Below, piece after piece: positions 1 through 12,052 of a DNA stretch of 64,000 nt. The notes under the pieces were generated by a model, which did not search any database, was not told the DNA's origin, and saw only the letters and a program-made list of their open reading frames with translations. Within the stretch, counting starts at the first letter, position 1, and every line of letters starts with the position of its first letter. The position numbers were made by a program, and so were the translations under genes. The stretch comes from Anthonomus grandis grandis (lineage: Eukaryota; Arthropoda; Insecta; Coleoptera; Curculionidae), in NCBI RefSeq assembly GCF_022605725.1, contig NC_065550.1:1798001-1862000 (forward strand). Direction: 5' to 3'.

Positions 1-702
1 AGTTGAGTGAAGCAGTGTGGTGCAATTAGTGCGGCAGCGGCGTACTAGGCGTCGCAGTCAATAGACGGGAGTCGTGGATTGGATATGGATATATAGATAA
101 AGCTTTCTTTTTTTTCATCAGCGGTGCCGTTCTTTAACGGCCATCAAAATACAGTGGATAACGTAATGAAAAATGGCGCCATACATACCTTATAAGGAAA
201 GTGTTTTCCAAGAGAGCGGTCGGTGGTGAAGACCGTTTACTTACTTTATATTTTTTTTTCTTGATATAGGCCACCCCCGTTTTTTGACTCTCGTTAAAGG
301 CCGGTATGGTATACCAGTAGTGCACGAGCGACGTTGCCGGTGCTAAATATTTTTCTAAAAATATTACAAAAAAAACAAACTATGTATTTATTATTTATAA
401 CACATTTTATAATATTAAAATCTGAAAATAGAGTAAAAAACATAAATTAAAAACTCTTAGTTGGTAGTAATAAAATCTTGGTCCATCATATCGTAATCCT
501 ACAAATATCGAGACAAATATAAATAGAAAATAATAAAAACATAATTTTTTTATAATTTTAAAACTACTGACTAAATTTGTAACATGATTTTCACGAAATA
601 ACAACAAAATTCTACAACAAAACTTAGGATCTAATAACTTTTTTTAAGAAAACCCAAAATATAAAATAACTAAATACCTTCAATATCAATGTAACAAAAT
701 AT
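1..702. other. AT-rich sequence without recognisable gene
   Basis: The first ~130 bases and 180-340 are somewhat GC-richer than the rest, but every frame is closed and no conserved protein motif was seen. The stretch 360-700 is very AT-rich and leads into the C-terminal end of the hAT transposase. It may hold the 3' part of that element, but I could not identify its terminal inverted repeat. Confidence 0.4.
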
Positions 703-2420
703 CTAAAAAGAATTGTTAGCATTTAAAAATAACAAATATTTTAAATTTTTTGAACTAAGTCTTGTTCGGCGCTCGTTCAAAATATTTCCAGCTTTCGAAA
801 ATAAGCGTTCACACGGCACAGAGGTAGCTAACGCACAACATCTAGCACGTACCAAACGACTCAAATATGGATAATTATGTTCGTTTTGTCTCCACCAGTT
901 CAATGGATTTTCATTGCGACTAAGGATTCCATCTTCCAAATACCGTTGAAATTCAATTATAGCTCTCGAACTAGCAGTAACTTTGGGTTTAAATTGAGAA
1001 ACATTTTTATCCAGTGAATCCCACAAGGAATACTTTACTTTATTATTATTTTGATTTTGTTCTATTGTTTCTGTATCTGTCTCTGTCAACACTGGAATGG
1101 TGGATTCCTTTGCCGTTGATGTACTAGGCACAGGTTCATATTCGCGAGTATCATTTTGGGCATTTATAATTTCCGCAAGGGCGTTTATTGTGGTTTTTTT
1201 AATTTTTTCAACAGCATCATTGTTTTTAAAAGCGAAATATTTAAATCTTAGATCCAGCAATGTGGAAATGCCTAAGGTATTGCTGTATTCCACATTGCCT
1301 AACCTTGATCGAATGCCGACTTGTAAACAGTCTAAAACATCTTTTGACAGTTTGTTAAAATTTTCTACGGAAAATTTTCGACTTTAAGAAGTCCTCTGGT
1401 TAATACAATAACTAGTGATGCTGACATGTAATTTTCTCCACTTACACATTTCGTTGCATCAGCAAATGGTTCCAGAATTTGACACAACTCTTTAAGTATA
1501 GTCCACTCCTCTCCTGAAATACTAGGCAGTGTGGTGTTTAGGAGACCTATCGTGGAACGAAGACTTTCTTCCAAATGAACAAATCTGTCAATCATATGAT
1601 ACGTTGAGTTCCATCTTGTGAGAACATCTTGAATAAGTTTTAGTGGTACATTAACACCATTTTTTTTCTGTGTGTCCATAAGCATTTTGGTAGCGTTGCT
1701 ACTTCTTTTGTAATGCGCTACTATAGTCTTTACTTTTTCTAAAATGCCCTGGGGTAATTTTAAAGCATCTTGTACTATTAAATTGAGGGTGTGAGCAAAA
1801 CATCCAAAATGTTTCCATCCGGTAATAGCAATTGCATTTTTAACATTAACATAAGCATTGTCGGACACTGCAAGAATAACTTTTTGCTCTAACCTCCAAC
1901 TTTTTACAACATCCAATAAACCTTTTGATAAATTTAATCCTGTATGTTTTTGTTCAAATACGTCGCAATCCAAAAGAATCGGGCGCATCTGAAAATTTTC
2001 ATCAATATAATGGCCTGTTATTGCTACAAAGCTTTAATTGTTTGTGGACATCCAGGCGTCTGTAGTAATGCATACATTTAATATTTTTTGTACCGCCTCT
2101 TTAGTCTTATTTAAACAACTTTCATATAAGGTTGGAATGAGAGAATTGGAAATCGTCTGCCTATTCGGAAGCTTATATGAAGGATTTAAGGAATGTACAA
2201 ATGTTCTAAAACCCACATCCTCTACAACCCTGAATGGTTGAAAATCCAAAGTGAATAACAATAGCAAGTCCGAATCAATGGATTTTTTTGTTTTCGAGGA
2301 TATCTTTTTATTTGAAAAAGATGTTATTTTTTCTTGTTGCAGAATTCTAGGTTTATTTGTAAGGGGTTGCTCAGGCTCGTTCTTGGTATCTGCATAAGAA
2401 GAAATGACTATATAGAGAAA
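703..2420 (-). pseudogene. hAT-family transposase (ZBED-like), broken
   Basis: DNA transposase of the hAT superfamily, an RNase-H-fold enzyme that cuts and pastes its own element. Reading from high to low coordinates: a segment with TTDAWMSTNN (2267-2034); an in-frame TAA; a long central segment with the fold motifs AVSDNAYVNVKNAI and CFAHTLNLIVQDALKLP (1988-1365); a frameshift near 1385; and the C-terminal dimerisation region with YLSRLVRARCCALATSVPCE and LFSKAGNILNERRTRLS (about 1387-703). The 2267-1988 and 1988-1365 parts are in one frame, so a single stop separates them. No BED zinc finger was found upstream. A splice-acceptor-like TTATGCAG lies just before the first recognisable residues (about 2394 on this strand), so the N-terminal exon may be missing or elsewhere. 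Dead as it stands. Family is clear from motif order; the subfamily is inferred. Confidence 0.88.
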
Positions 2421-3639
2421 AAAAATTTCAATATCTATATGTATACAATTACTTGTACAGAAAATCCACAGTTCTTATTTTCTCCTATTTATCAATGCCC
2501 CGCAGCTGCAAATTGGATTTTCTAGACAATAAATATCGAATTCGCCATTTTGTTTTTCAAAATTTGAATATTGAATCCAACTTTTCGGGTTGGAGAACCC
2601 TCTGTATATATTTTTTTGCCTATTTAACGGTATTTTTATAGGTGCATATTAGTACATTATATCTGCTGTCATGTTTTTTCTTATCTTGACATCAATTTCA
2701 AACTTTCTGACCCCCAAGAGCCATTTTTTGCACGTATGACAGCAATTAACATTATATCACCACCCTACCCTATTAGATCTCAAAAAATACTGTTATTTGA
2801 AATTTTGAGGTTAAATTTAATTTTCCCAACTCGAAAACTTAAGTGCACAAATTTTGAAATAGTTCCATTTAAACTTTCATATTTGTCCAGCTTCCTATTT
2901 GTTTCAGTTTACTTTGAATTTTGAAGATGGTAAGATATTTTCATTAAATTGTTGCCAATTATCAGTTGCTATCCATTTATATTCAGAGTCTGTACAATAA
3001 ACTATCGTAATTAGACTCCAAGCTAAATTTAGAGAATTCTGTCGTGTTTTAGATTGGAATAAATCTGGTCGCCACGCGCAAGATAGAAATTAACAACTTG
3101 ATGTTTTGTTTTTATTACTCCATTGTCACCGGTTCGAACTAATTTACACGAGCGAAAATCAGAGAATAGTTTATAAAGTAATGCCAGTGCAACAGTAGAG
3201 TGATTGGAAGATTATTTCAGTAGGCAAATGAGTTTTGTAAATAAGTACAAAATATATTTACTATTTTAGTTTACTTTGTTCTGTCAACTTTAATAGTCGC
3301 AGTGGGACTCTAACAGTGTACCCGGAAAATATGTAAGGAAGGTGTTGAGAACTAAACCCAGGTTTCCTCGAAACCGAAATAGGTGGGTTAGTTACTAACC
3401 TCAGATTTTCGTGTGTGTAGGTGTTCTCTTTTTAAGTGATAAAGTCAAGGACCTTATTAAAAAAAACATTTTATTTTTATTAAAGATTTTAATGAAACAT
3501 TATTTATATCTAAATAAGTGTGCAAAAAACCTAGATATTATTACAGATTATACAATTTTTCGTTGTGTTAATTTGTTCGCTGGCCTTATGCTTAGGGCAA
3601 ATATACTTTTTGCAATTAGAAGGTGCCTTCATATATTAT
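2421..3639. other. Non-coding; one transposon-end-like motif
   Basis: No open frame with recognisable protein content. At about 2591-2608 the sequence GGAGAACCCTCTGTATAT resembles the 'CCCTGTATA' ends of the mariner-type elements elsewhere in the window, so a small non-autonomous element probably ends here. The remainder is plain AT-rich sequence. Confidence 0.35.
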
Positions 3640-4950
3640 TTACCAGCCGATCTTGGACAAATTAAACATCTTTTTGAAAAACTAAACCTCTTGCAGTGTG
3701 CTGGTCCTGTTGACATTCCAAACCAAAAATTAATGCTTTATACTTTAAACGATTTCTTATGTTAATTTGACATAACCCCTTGTCTAAGCATTTTAGGAAT
3801 ACCTTTCTCCCAGATTTTTGTTTTGAATTCTCTCTTGCCCAGTTCTCGTTAGCTTTTATAAAGAGAATATAGGAGCTGTAGGCAACTATATCGATCAAAT
3901 TAGAAAAAAAACTTTATCGGCCATCTTCTTGTGCCTCGCCAATAACTATATGCCCTTACACATTTATCAAGCGTATCAGCGCCGGCTTTTATGGAGTTGT
4001 AGTAAAGATTAATTTCTAGCTTGTAATTTTCCAATTACATATTATGATGTTGTGTAGAAAGAATAGTGATGACCTAATTCTTTTAAGTGTTTCACGATCC
4101 CGAAAAGCAAAGCGAACATTGCCAGGAGCTTAGCTTTCAACGATTGTGGTATTAGTTCTGATGGAACATTTTTTCTGTTCCACAACTCTAAGATTTTGTT
4201 CCAACAAAGCAATTGCTGTTAGCAGTGATGTAAATTTTATATCCATTATGATGTTGCGACCACTATTTTGTAATTATGCTAATCCTTCAAAATTGTTTAG
4301 AAGGTTTACGACTCCCGGACCACTTTTGTAGTCTTTGGGCTGATTTATTACTTTTCCAGTAAATGGTTCTGCAGCAAAATCCTAGTAGTTTTCTGAGTCA
4401 CAGGGCATATTAGCTTCTCGTCTATTATAACTGACTCTGAAGGAGCCAAAAAGCTTGAAAATTGCCTTGTGACACGCTTCCATATTATATCTCTTGCTGC
4501 AGCAAAGTTGTCGTATTATTTACGAACACCTCGAGTAGTTTTACCATCAAACCTTAGTCTTGAAAACTTAGTCCTATAAATTGGCAAATTCTCTTTATTG
4601 AATAAGTCGATAAGCGGATTTTTGTTTTGCTTGTAAGCACGTAAGCACCTGCTGTTATCAAGAAGCCTAAGTAGATAGAAACTCCCAGATTTTTGTACAA
4701 AAGAAGATTGTGGAATGCTCCCTTTTACAAGAGCGAATTTCTGGTTCGTATATTGCGAAATTAATTGAATGGTGTCGTAATCTGGTAATAGGAGTAGATT
4801 TCCATGTAAGACCTGATGCAGAAATCATATCAGAATAAATTTGATTTATTACGGCTTTAGGCCGTGGACGACGTCTTGATGTTGTATCTAGAAAAAAACA
4901 ATCAAAGCTACTAATTAACCATTTTAAAAAAGAAGTAATATTATTTTCTT
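3640..4950 (-). pseudogene. piggyBac-like transposase, heavily decayed
   Basis: Remnant of a piggyBac-superfamily transposase (DDE/DDD cut-and-paste enzyme). Translating the minus strand in several frames gives the family's landmarks in the right order: an N-terminal block SASGLTWKSTPITRLRHH (about 4830-4770); ENLPIYRTKFSRLRFDGKTT (about 4600-4530); SESVIIDEKL, matching the region of the first catalytic Asp (about 4420); ALLEQNLRVVEQ then a shifted VPSELIPQ block (4230-4130); then YYNSIKAGADTLDKCVRAYS and RRWP (about 4013-3915); and the C-terminal DIVAYSSYILFIKANENW (3890-3835). The last two blocks are separated by a frameshift, and several stops occur elsewhere. The LINE at 4981 begins directly beyond its 5' side. 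Family call rests on the ordered motifs; no terminal repeats or TTAA target site were identified. Confidence 0.75.
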
Positions 4951-4980
4951 CCGTACTACTACTTTCCTCATCTTCACCCG

Positions 4981-7900
4981 TGTGGGGTTCGTGTACGGTT
5001 GTAGAATAGCCCCAAGGTATTGTCTGCCTGTCGTAAGAGGCCACTAAAAGACAACCGAGTCTCTGCCGGCATAAGCAGAATACCTTAGGACAATCCACCA
5101 TCATCGTCCTCAACGAGAGAGTAGGAAATGACTCTCATCGCGTCCTGATTGGGAAGGAACTATCGTCGCAGACCGTCTGTGCCATAGACCTCCTTTATGC
5201 GATAGCAACTGGGCAGCAGGTGACCCTGAACTGGTTGTTTCCGACAATACCACAGTCGCAGCCTACATTTGAAGATGAATCGTTGGAACAGGACAAAACA
5301 ATCCGGAGGTAAAATACCCTCCCACTCGGATCTCCGGGGGAGGGTGCCTGATCGCACGAATTATCAGAAAGACTACCACAAACGTAAAACCAAAAACTTA
5401 TCCTTAGCCACCTGGAACATTTGCACCTTGCACGACTCGGACACTGCTACTCATGCACAACGAAGAACGGCAATTATAGCAGATCAACTAAACCGTCTTA
5501 ATGTGGACATAGCCGCCCTTTCTGAGACCCATCTACTCGGTGAAGGTTCTTTAACCGAACAGAACTATACCTTTTTCTGGAGAGGTTATCCAGAGGATGG
5601 TAGAAGGCTGCACGGAGTAGGCTTCGCGATAAAGAGCGATATTTTATAGTCATTTATATTAAAATCACTCCAACAACTACCTTATGGCATCTCCGAAAGA
5701 CTTATACTGCTCAAATACCAAGTGGCTAATGGTAATTATGTTACCATCATATCGGCTTATGCACCAACACTGGACGCAGACCTTGAAATAAAGGAAGTAT
5801 TTTTATGAAGAACTCAACAACATCTTAGAAAGAATACCAAGGAAAGAACATGATATTCTCTTGGGAGATTTCAATGCCAGGGTTGGTAAAGCAGCTGATA
5901 TATGGCCAAAGGTTATCGGTGCCCACGGAATCGAAAAAGCAAATTCAAATGGAGAGTTGCTATTGGAACTGTGCACAGAACATGACTTAGCCATAACAAA
6001 TACCTTATATATATTCTTTCAAATGGATGATAAATTCAAAGGTACTTGGTGTCACCCTCGATCGGGACACTGGCATATGCTGGACTACATAATAGTACGC
6101 CAGAAAAATCTGAACGAAGTGCAAGTTACTAAGGCCAGAGTTGACGTAGAGTGCCAGACGGACCACCGCCTGGTCCTGACTCACTTAAAAATTAACTTAA
6201 AACCAAGGTATAGGCGTGGCAACAGTACGAAAGTCAACAAAAAGCTTTGCCTAGAAAAACTCAAGGATATAGCAGTAGCTTCCGTTTTCGTAGTGAAATT
6301 AGGGAAAATCTTCATGCCGATAATTTCTCACAAGATCTAGAAGAACACTGGGCTTTAGTTAAACAAAATCTAATGGACATTAGCAGCTCAATTCTGGGAA
6401 CCATGCCGCGCAATCATCAGCCAGACTGGTTCAAAGAGAATGAACTCCTGATAAAACCTCTATTGGAGCGTAAGTACGTAGCTCAAGAAAACGCTCTTAG
6501 CAATCCTCAGAACATAGCTGCGCAAACGAAGCTTAGAGATACTAAAAACGAACTCAGAAAGGAAACGCGAATGCTAAAAAACAACTGGTGGGCAAACAAG
6601 GCGCGCGAAATACAGCAGTTTGCAGATGACCGAGACTACAAAAAGTTTTTTCAAGCTCTAAAAGAAGTGTACGGTCCTTCCCGCCGAAATATATGCCCAG
6701 TAAAAGACATGCACGGCAATACTCTTAAGGACATAAAAGATATCATGCTAAGATGAAGAGAACACTATTGCACAGTACTTAATCAATCAAACGAAGTTGA
6801 CCTCAAAGTGATAGACATGATTCCACAATATGAAACGGCACACGAACTGGATGATCCAATATCTGTGGAAAAAATTCGATCAGCTATCAAAAAATTAAAA
6901 AATAATAAAGCTGCGGGGCTTGACGGCTTACCAGCTGAGATCTACAAGGCGGCCGGTGACGATATTATTGTACCGTTGAAATCTATCTTAGACAAAATCT
7001 GGCTCAGCGAAAAAACCCCGCAAGACTTTAAAAACGCCAATATCATAAACATTTACAAGAATAAAGGCTCCGCGTATGATTGTAACAACTATCACGGCAT
7101 TTCATTATTGTCGATAGCGGAAAAGATTCTATCAAAGATCTTAGCGGATAAACTACAACCAGTAGTGGAAAAACTTATTCCAGAAACCCAGAGCGGCTTT
7201 CGGCCAAACAGAGGAACCAACGATCTGATATTTGCACTTCGCCAACTTCAAGAAAACGCGAGAGAACATCAGACTCAATTACATGTCGCATTCATAGATC
7301 TGGCGAAGGCCTTTGATTCGGTTAACAGAAAGGTCCTCTGGTGCATTTTAAAACGTTTCGTAATCCCAAATAAATTCGTCTCAGTAGTCGAAAATTTACA
7401 TACAAGTAATCAAGCACAAATGCTAGTAAACGGTGAGCTTTCCGAACCGTTCTCCACAGAGATGGGAGGGCTGCGTCCTGGCTCCTATTTTGTTCAATGT
7501 TTTCCTTGCGGCGCTATCGATCATTGTTGACAGAAATCTAACTGCTAGAGGGATTGGAATCAGATATAGATATGATGGAGGGCTTTTCAATTTAAAATGT
7601 CTTAGAGCTAGAACAAGAGTGCGTTTTATCACGGATCTTCAATATGCAGATGACTGTACGCTGATTGCGTACACAGCAGAAACTCTTCAGGAAATCTTGC
7701 TTCTTATGCCTGGGCATACCAAGCCTTAGGTGTAAAACTAAACACGTCAAAAACCAAGCTTCTTATAACTCCTGCATCAGATAATCTTCAGCTCATACAG
7801 GTCAATGGCGAGACTTTGGAGTAAGTTGAACACTTTAACTACCTAGGTAGCGTATTTAGTACAAAACTAAACATAGACGACGAAATAGCAAACAGAATTA

Positions 7901-8230
7901 GCTCTGCATCAAAAGCGTATTGGAGTCTTAAGAATCGAGTGTTTTACAATCATAATCTGAGTCTTAAAACGAAAACGGCAGTTTATAGAGCAATAATTGT
8001 ACCAACGCTACTATATGGCTGCGTATCATAGATCCCATACAGACGACATATAAAAGCTCTTGAACAATTTTAGCAACGGCAACTGCGACAAATGATGAGA
8101 ATCAGATGGTTTCATAAAGTTTCTAATAATGAGGTTCTGCAAAGATCAAACTGTATCTACATTGACACTATGGTACGAAGGGCAAGAATGAGATGGATCA
8201 AATATTAGCCACAATGCGCGATGTTGTAGT
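4981..8230 (+). pseudogene. APE-type LINE (endonuclease + reverse transcriptase), frameshifted
   Basis: Non-LTR retrotransposon copy. A leader (4981-5274, GC-richer than its surroundings) precedes an ATG at 5275. The endonuclease domain begins with LATWNICTLHDSDTATHAQR and DIAALSETHLLGEG (about 5398-5550), stops at a TAG (5647), and continues with DFNARVGKAADIWPKV (from about 5867). The connector (6247-6756) is in another frame. The reverse transcriptase starts near 6808: NNKAAGLDGLPAEIYK, ETQSGFRPNRGTNDLIF, FIDLAKAFDSVNRKVLW. A small deletion at about 7464 shifts the frame to GCVLAPILFNVFLAAL, followed by the catalytic box LQYADDCTLIAY (about 7641-7676). The C-terminal part to about 8205 has more stops. 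The YADD box is intact, but the protein is broken in at least four places. The clade is uncertain; I would not go beyond 'APE-type LINE'. Confidence 0.88.
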
Positions 8231-8274
8231 ATATTTTTATGATTTTTTGAAACTACTTATTTATTTACTTATAC

Positions 8275-9308
8275 AGGGTGTTTCTGAAGGAAAGGGAAAT
8301 ATTTTGGGAACATATTTAGAAGACCAAAATATAATAAATTAACCCATATGTTTTAATTCGATTCTTAACCGTTTCGAAAATAATCGGCTCTAAAGTTTTT
8401 TTTTGTAAATTTTTGGAATAATTACGTTCTCTGTATTTCTAAGTCACGTCGCAGGTATTTCATCATTGTTTCTTAATTCCTATTATAATTGAATGATAGT
8501 TTTGACAAGCATGGTTGTCAGTTTGATTGATTCTGAGCGTTTCAATTTAAAAAGAGCAAAGCTTTCATTACGTAATGCCTTACACATTCACCCATAGGGA
8601 GTATGCTGACATGATATTTGTGTATGGTTTCTGTAATGGTAGCGCATTACGTGCTGTCAACGCATAAATAGAAAATTGAAGAAGATTGTGGACTGTATTT
8701 GAAAATTGTAAGTAATTGCTAACGCAAGTAAGAAAATTGTAAAAAAAGAAAACAAATGTACCACACTACTCAAATGGGCACTTACCGAATAAGACCACTA
8801 CAATGGTTTTTAAACCGACAATTAATTAAATTGTTTTTATGATTGACTTAGTACCGACACCAAAAATTTTTACTTGTTTTCATCGTCGTTGCTCTCGTAC
8901 AAGTACTTCGACCTTGCACATCGTGCCCAGGTAATGGGAGAAAAATGTGGTACATATTCCGCGCGAAATAGAGTAAAATTTGAAATTGATGATGCATTAA
9001 CACGTGCTGTTGATGAACACCGACGTCGCTTTCCAAATCGAAGAAGTCCTGGTCGAAAAGTTTTCGCAAATGCTCAGGAAACAGGATTGTTTTCTAAGCG
9101 TAAGAATTAATTCTGACCGAGAGGCGGGGCTAAATGTGGAAAATGGAGAAAATGTTCTGGATATGGCTGAAGAGAACTCGGCTGTTAGTACGAGGCAGAT
9201 TACGAATCAATTAGCATCACATGTGGAGGTTTGGAAGACACTTAGGAAAAACGGTTTTAAGCCTTTCTATATTCAACTGGTCCTTCAGAGAAACTTGCCG
9301 AGGTACTT
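8275..9308 (+). pseudogene. Mariner-like (DD41D-type) transposase, N-terminal remnant
   Basis: Begins at an ACAGGGTGTTTCTGAAGG end motif (about 8274), like the ends of related copies elsewhere in the window. From about 8578 the plus strand encodes YTFTHREYADMIFVYGFCNG, then in shifted frames VDEHRRRFPNRRSPGRKVFA (9010-9070) and STRQITNQLASHVEVWKTLR (about 9190-9250). These are the helix-turn-helix DNA-binding parts of the transposase family whose better copy lies at 19.8-21.0 kb. The catalytic half is absent: a LINE fragment takes over near 9310, probably by insertion. Inactive. Family call is by motif similarity to the other copies in this window. Confidence 0.72.
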
Positions 9309-9309
9309 T

Positions 9310-9755
9310 TAAAAAAGAAAAAATCCTAACTATAATTAACATCTATATCTTGGAGTGCGCATGTCAAGTACATAAAAAACTTTTCAACCACAGATGTGGA
9401 GACCTTAATTTTTATACAGCTCAAAATGCAGATAAATTATACATTCATTTTACTCGGTTGCCGCAGGTACAGGATGGTCCGAAAATTACATCTCTCAAAA
9501 TTTTTAATCATTTCCTATGTAGAATAAAGAGAGCTAAAACTTTTCCAACTTTTAAGAGAGCTCTTAGGACCATGTGAGCTGACTGTCCTTTTTACTCGTT
9601 GACAGAGCTCTTTAGATTTATTAAATAAATTTAGTTAAATTTGTTTCCTTTCATATCTTGTAATTTTATACTATTTTTATTAGCATTGTAGTTTTCTATT
9701 GACAATTCCTATACATTGTTATGATGTCAATAAAAATTAACGATTTGATTTGATA
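9310..9755 (+). pseudogene. LINE 3' end fragment
   Basis: Encodes KILTIINIYILECACQVHKK and later GPKITSLKIFNHFLCRIKRA, a layout typical of the C-terminal tail after the reverse transcriptase in CR1/jockey-like LINEs. It then runs through a short AT-rich 3' region to a direct repeat (GATTTGATTTG, about 9742-9752) of the kind found at LINE 3' ends. The 5' part of the element is absent, as expected for a 5'-truncated insertion. It interrupts the mariner-like remnant on its left. Confidence 0.6.
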
Positions 9756-9764
9756 ATACCAATT

Positions 9765-10430
9765 CCTTCAGTGATTTCAGTAAGACCTTCATTGAATATT
9801 TCCTCTTAATAGACACAACGCATTCCTGCCGCATTCATCACTTGACGCTAATTTTATCCGATAGTTAGCGTTCAATTCACACTGCAGCTGTGTGAAACCG
9901 ATACAAATTGGCAATTATATGAATATCTTTGCCATCATTCCCTGTTCTTTTTACCATTTAACAGTTTCAAAAATTCAGTGCTCACTTGAGCAGGTTCAGC
10001 TGCTTTCCCATTTCTAGCAAGTTTTGCATCGCTTGTTCTACTTAATTTCTAGTATTGAGTGGTTCTAATGTAGCAATATTCATATCACATCTAGATCTTT
10101 TATCATCAAAAAGTACCCAATAAATTATTTTAAATTGTTGACCTATATCTCTTATTTTATTTCCATCTTGGCCTTCTAGATAGTGAGTCAATCGATAATT
10201 TTCGCTAACTTGCTTTAGAGTTTAATATGAATTAAACAAATCGCGTTTTGCCTCGTAGTTTTTACTCTCTTTACATTCCTGTTTTTTATGACTGTACAGC
10301 ATTGAATTTAAATTGAAATAACTTGCCGCCCAGCTCTATTCCTCTTTTGCAATTAAGCTCTCATAGTCGAAAATTTTGGTCCGAATTCTTTCTGTAGCGA
10401 TAGATTCGATAGCTTTAAAATACAGTGCCC
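9765..10430 (-). pseudogene. LINE reverse transcriptase remnant with internal deletion
   Basis: No long open frame, but the minus strand read across frames shows reverse-transcriptase landmarks. First comes a connector segment (IESIATERIRTKIFDYESLI, about 10405-10350, and LTHYLEGQDGNKIRDIGQQF, about 10180-10130). Then a VEQAMQNLLEMGKAAEPAQV-like stretch (about 10050-9990), comparable to the 'GKAxGxDxVxxE' start of many RTs. After a jump, NLYRFHTAAV and an EEIFNEGLTEITEGIGI block (about 9915-9766) follow, which in intact LINEs lie on either side of the 'QGC.LSP.LF' motif. The middle of the RT is missing. Detected only by eye from degenerate motifs, so the call is moderate. Confidence 0.5.
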
Positions 10431-11584
10431 TCAAGAATTCCTTAAATATATTTCGCTATATATAGTTCAATTTATATTATACCAATTTAATACTTTATCT
10501 TAGTTAAGGCCAAATTTAATTACTTTAATTTTCGAAGCTCCAGTTAAAGTCATGATTGATGTGATGTTTTACATTGTACTTCCGGACTAGTTCGGACACA
10601 CTTTCTTTCGGACTAGACTTCTTTTGAATAGATCCTTTATCGAGGTTAGGCGCCTTCTTTTTATAATTCTGGGTCGCATCTAGGTGCTTGGACTCGTGAC
10701 TCACTCGGAGAATAGGAACCGACTGGTCGGATTAAGAGCTTTGTTTTGGTTCCTGTTAGAATCATCCTAGAATTGTTTTGCACATGCGCAGATTGTTTTA
10801 TGCGTTTTGGTTAAATTAGAATTGATTCCGAATTGAAAGTTTGGTGTTTTGGTTTTTTTTTGGACCGGTTCAGAATTGTCCTAAAATCGTCCAAAAATCC
10901 CTGCTCGAGAGTAGGAATCAATTCAGAATCAGGCAGTTCGCACATGCGCAAAAAATATATCCTTACAATTTTACTCGACTTCACCAAATTTGAGAAGAAG
11001 AAGAAGAAGAAAAAGAAGAAAAAGTAAATAAGTTATTTTTTATGCTTTGTTAATTATTGTTTTTCTTGTAGATAGATTTCACTTAACCTAAGAATTATCT
11101 ATTGATTTTTTTTAAAATCTATTGACATTTTTATTCCAGTCCAATGTTTAAAAAAGTTTTAAAAAGGTTCAAAACCAAAGCAATAAGCAATATTCAAAAT
11201 TTTAAAACAAGTTGTGTTTAGTAAATAAACAATCAGAATCAGCTGTTTACTGCCAGTGCGTCAAGCGTTCGGGTTCCATACCATGCAGAATTAAAACGGG
11301 AGTGATTCCGGATTTTACTTTACGGCGCAACGAGTTCTGCGCAGTTCTAGGATCATCCCAAAATCGGAAACAAAACAAAGCTAGGATTTGGTTGCTTGTA
11401 TTTATGAGGTCTGGGTGTGTTAATGGACTTTAGTTAATGTTATTGGACGCGAGCCTGCGGAGCAGACCACGCCCCCTCAGACTACGGAACTTTTGGCTGC
11501 TGAGATGGGATTTAGGATTTGAGCACCCAAGAAGGAAATGAACGGACACTGAGGGGACTTAGATCTCGGCTCCTCGTAATAGCT
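10431..11584. other. No recognisable gene; purine microsatellite inside
   Basis: Neither strand gives a convincing protein. The jockey-type ORF1 remnant to the right should be followed here (minus strand) by an ORF2 endonuclease, but I cannot find one. Either that element is truncated or the ORF is decayed beyond recognition. A GAA/GAAAAA run lies at 10992-11024. Confidence 0.35.
10992..11024 (+). repeat. (GAA)n-rich microsatellite
   Basis: A short run of GAA units interrupted by GAAAAA. Simple-sequence repeat without coding meaning; it only produces a poly-lysine reading frame. Confidence 0.9.
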
Positions 11585-11813
11585 TAAATGCCGGGTTTGA
11601 GTTTAATTTCTCGAGTTTTGCCATCAGGGTGTCGATTTTTTTTCCAACATCCCTTCGGGCAAACTTAGAAGATTTAAGAGGCTCGTGTTATTGATTGAAA
11701 ACTCGGGACGTTTCATATGCGATTTTGTAGTGCCATCCTTTGGCTCCACCCTCCTGGTTTTAGAGTCCATGTTGGTCTTTCTCAAGGTCTCGGCGAAGCT
11801 CTTTTGTTTGTTT
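11585..11813 (-). pseudogene. Jockey-type ORF1 (gag), C-terminal part
   Basis: Directly left of the BEL element's target duplication, the minus strand encodes a charged tail (KELRRDLEKDQHGL, about 11805-11760) and ends with DTLMAKLEKLNSNPAFKLLR and a stop near 11586. It continues the ORF1 found on the other side of the BEL element at 18266-18732, so the two pieces are halves of one gag-like ORF1 split by that insertion. There are stops and a frameshift in between, so the gene was already decayed or has decayed since. Confidence 0.55.
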
Positions 11814-11818
11814 ATGTT
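11814..11818. repeat. Target-site duplication of BEL element, left (ATGTT)
   Basis: The five bases before the left LTR are ATGTT, identical to the five bases directly after the right LTR at 18261-18265. A 5-bp duplication is normal for BEL/Pao integrase and fixes both LTR borders. Confidence 0.9.
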
Positions 11819-12052
11819 TGTGCGATTAATAAACTAATCGAATTCTTATCTCGTCAATCTTATTTATTCAAATATAATTACAAATTAAATGATTGAACTA
11901 AATATGAAAATGTCTTAAAAAACGAGACGCCATCCCGACGTTTTTTTTTGATCTGTCTATTCTCCGCTGACGTGTTCGGTCAGTCACTCCCCTCCGTCGC
12001 GTCATTGGGCGGCCATTCCGCCGTTGCCACTTCCTCGATCTCGGACTCAACA
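11819..12052 (-). repeat. BEL 3' LTR
   Basis: Starts TGTGCGATTAAT and ends GGACTCAACA on the plus strand, so TG...CA borders. Matches 18026-18260 except for C/A at about 11855, G/T at about 11891 and one T fewer in the T-run at 11941. Contains the last ~24 codons and the stop of pol (11980-11982). Confidence 0.95.

Noticed and set aside
134..607. Short open frames in the first 600 bases
   Set aside because: Low-complexity or biased translations, no motif, no splice or promoter context.
4667..5113. 148-codon minus-strand frame spanning the piggyBac remnant and LINE leader
   Set aside because: Only its C-terminal part has piggyBac-like residues. The first ~50 codons are antisense to the LINE leader, so it is not one gene.
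7423..7632. Minus-strand frame inside the LINE
   Set aside because: Shadow of the reverse transcriptase on the other strand.
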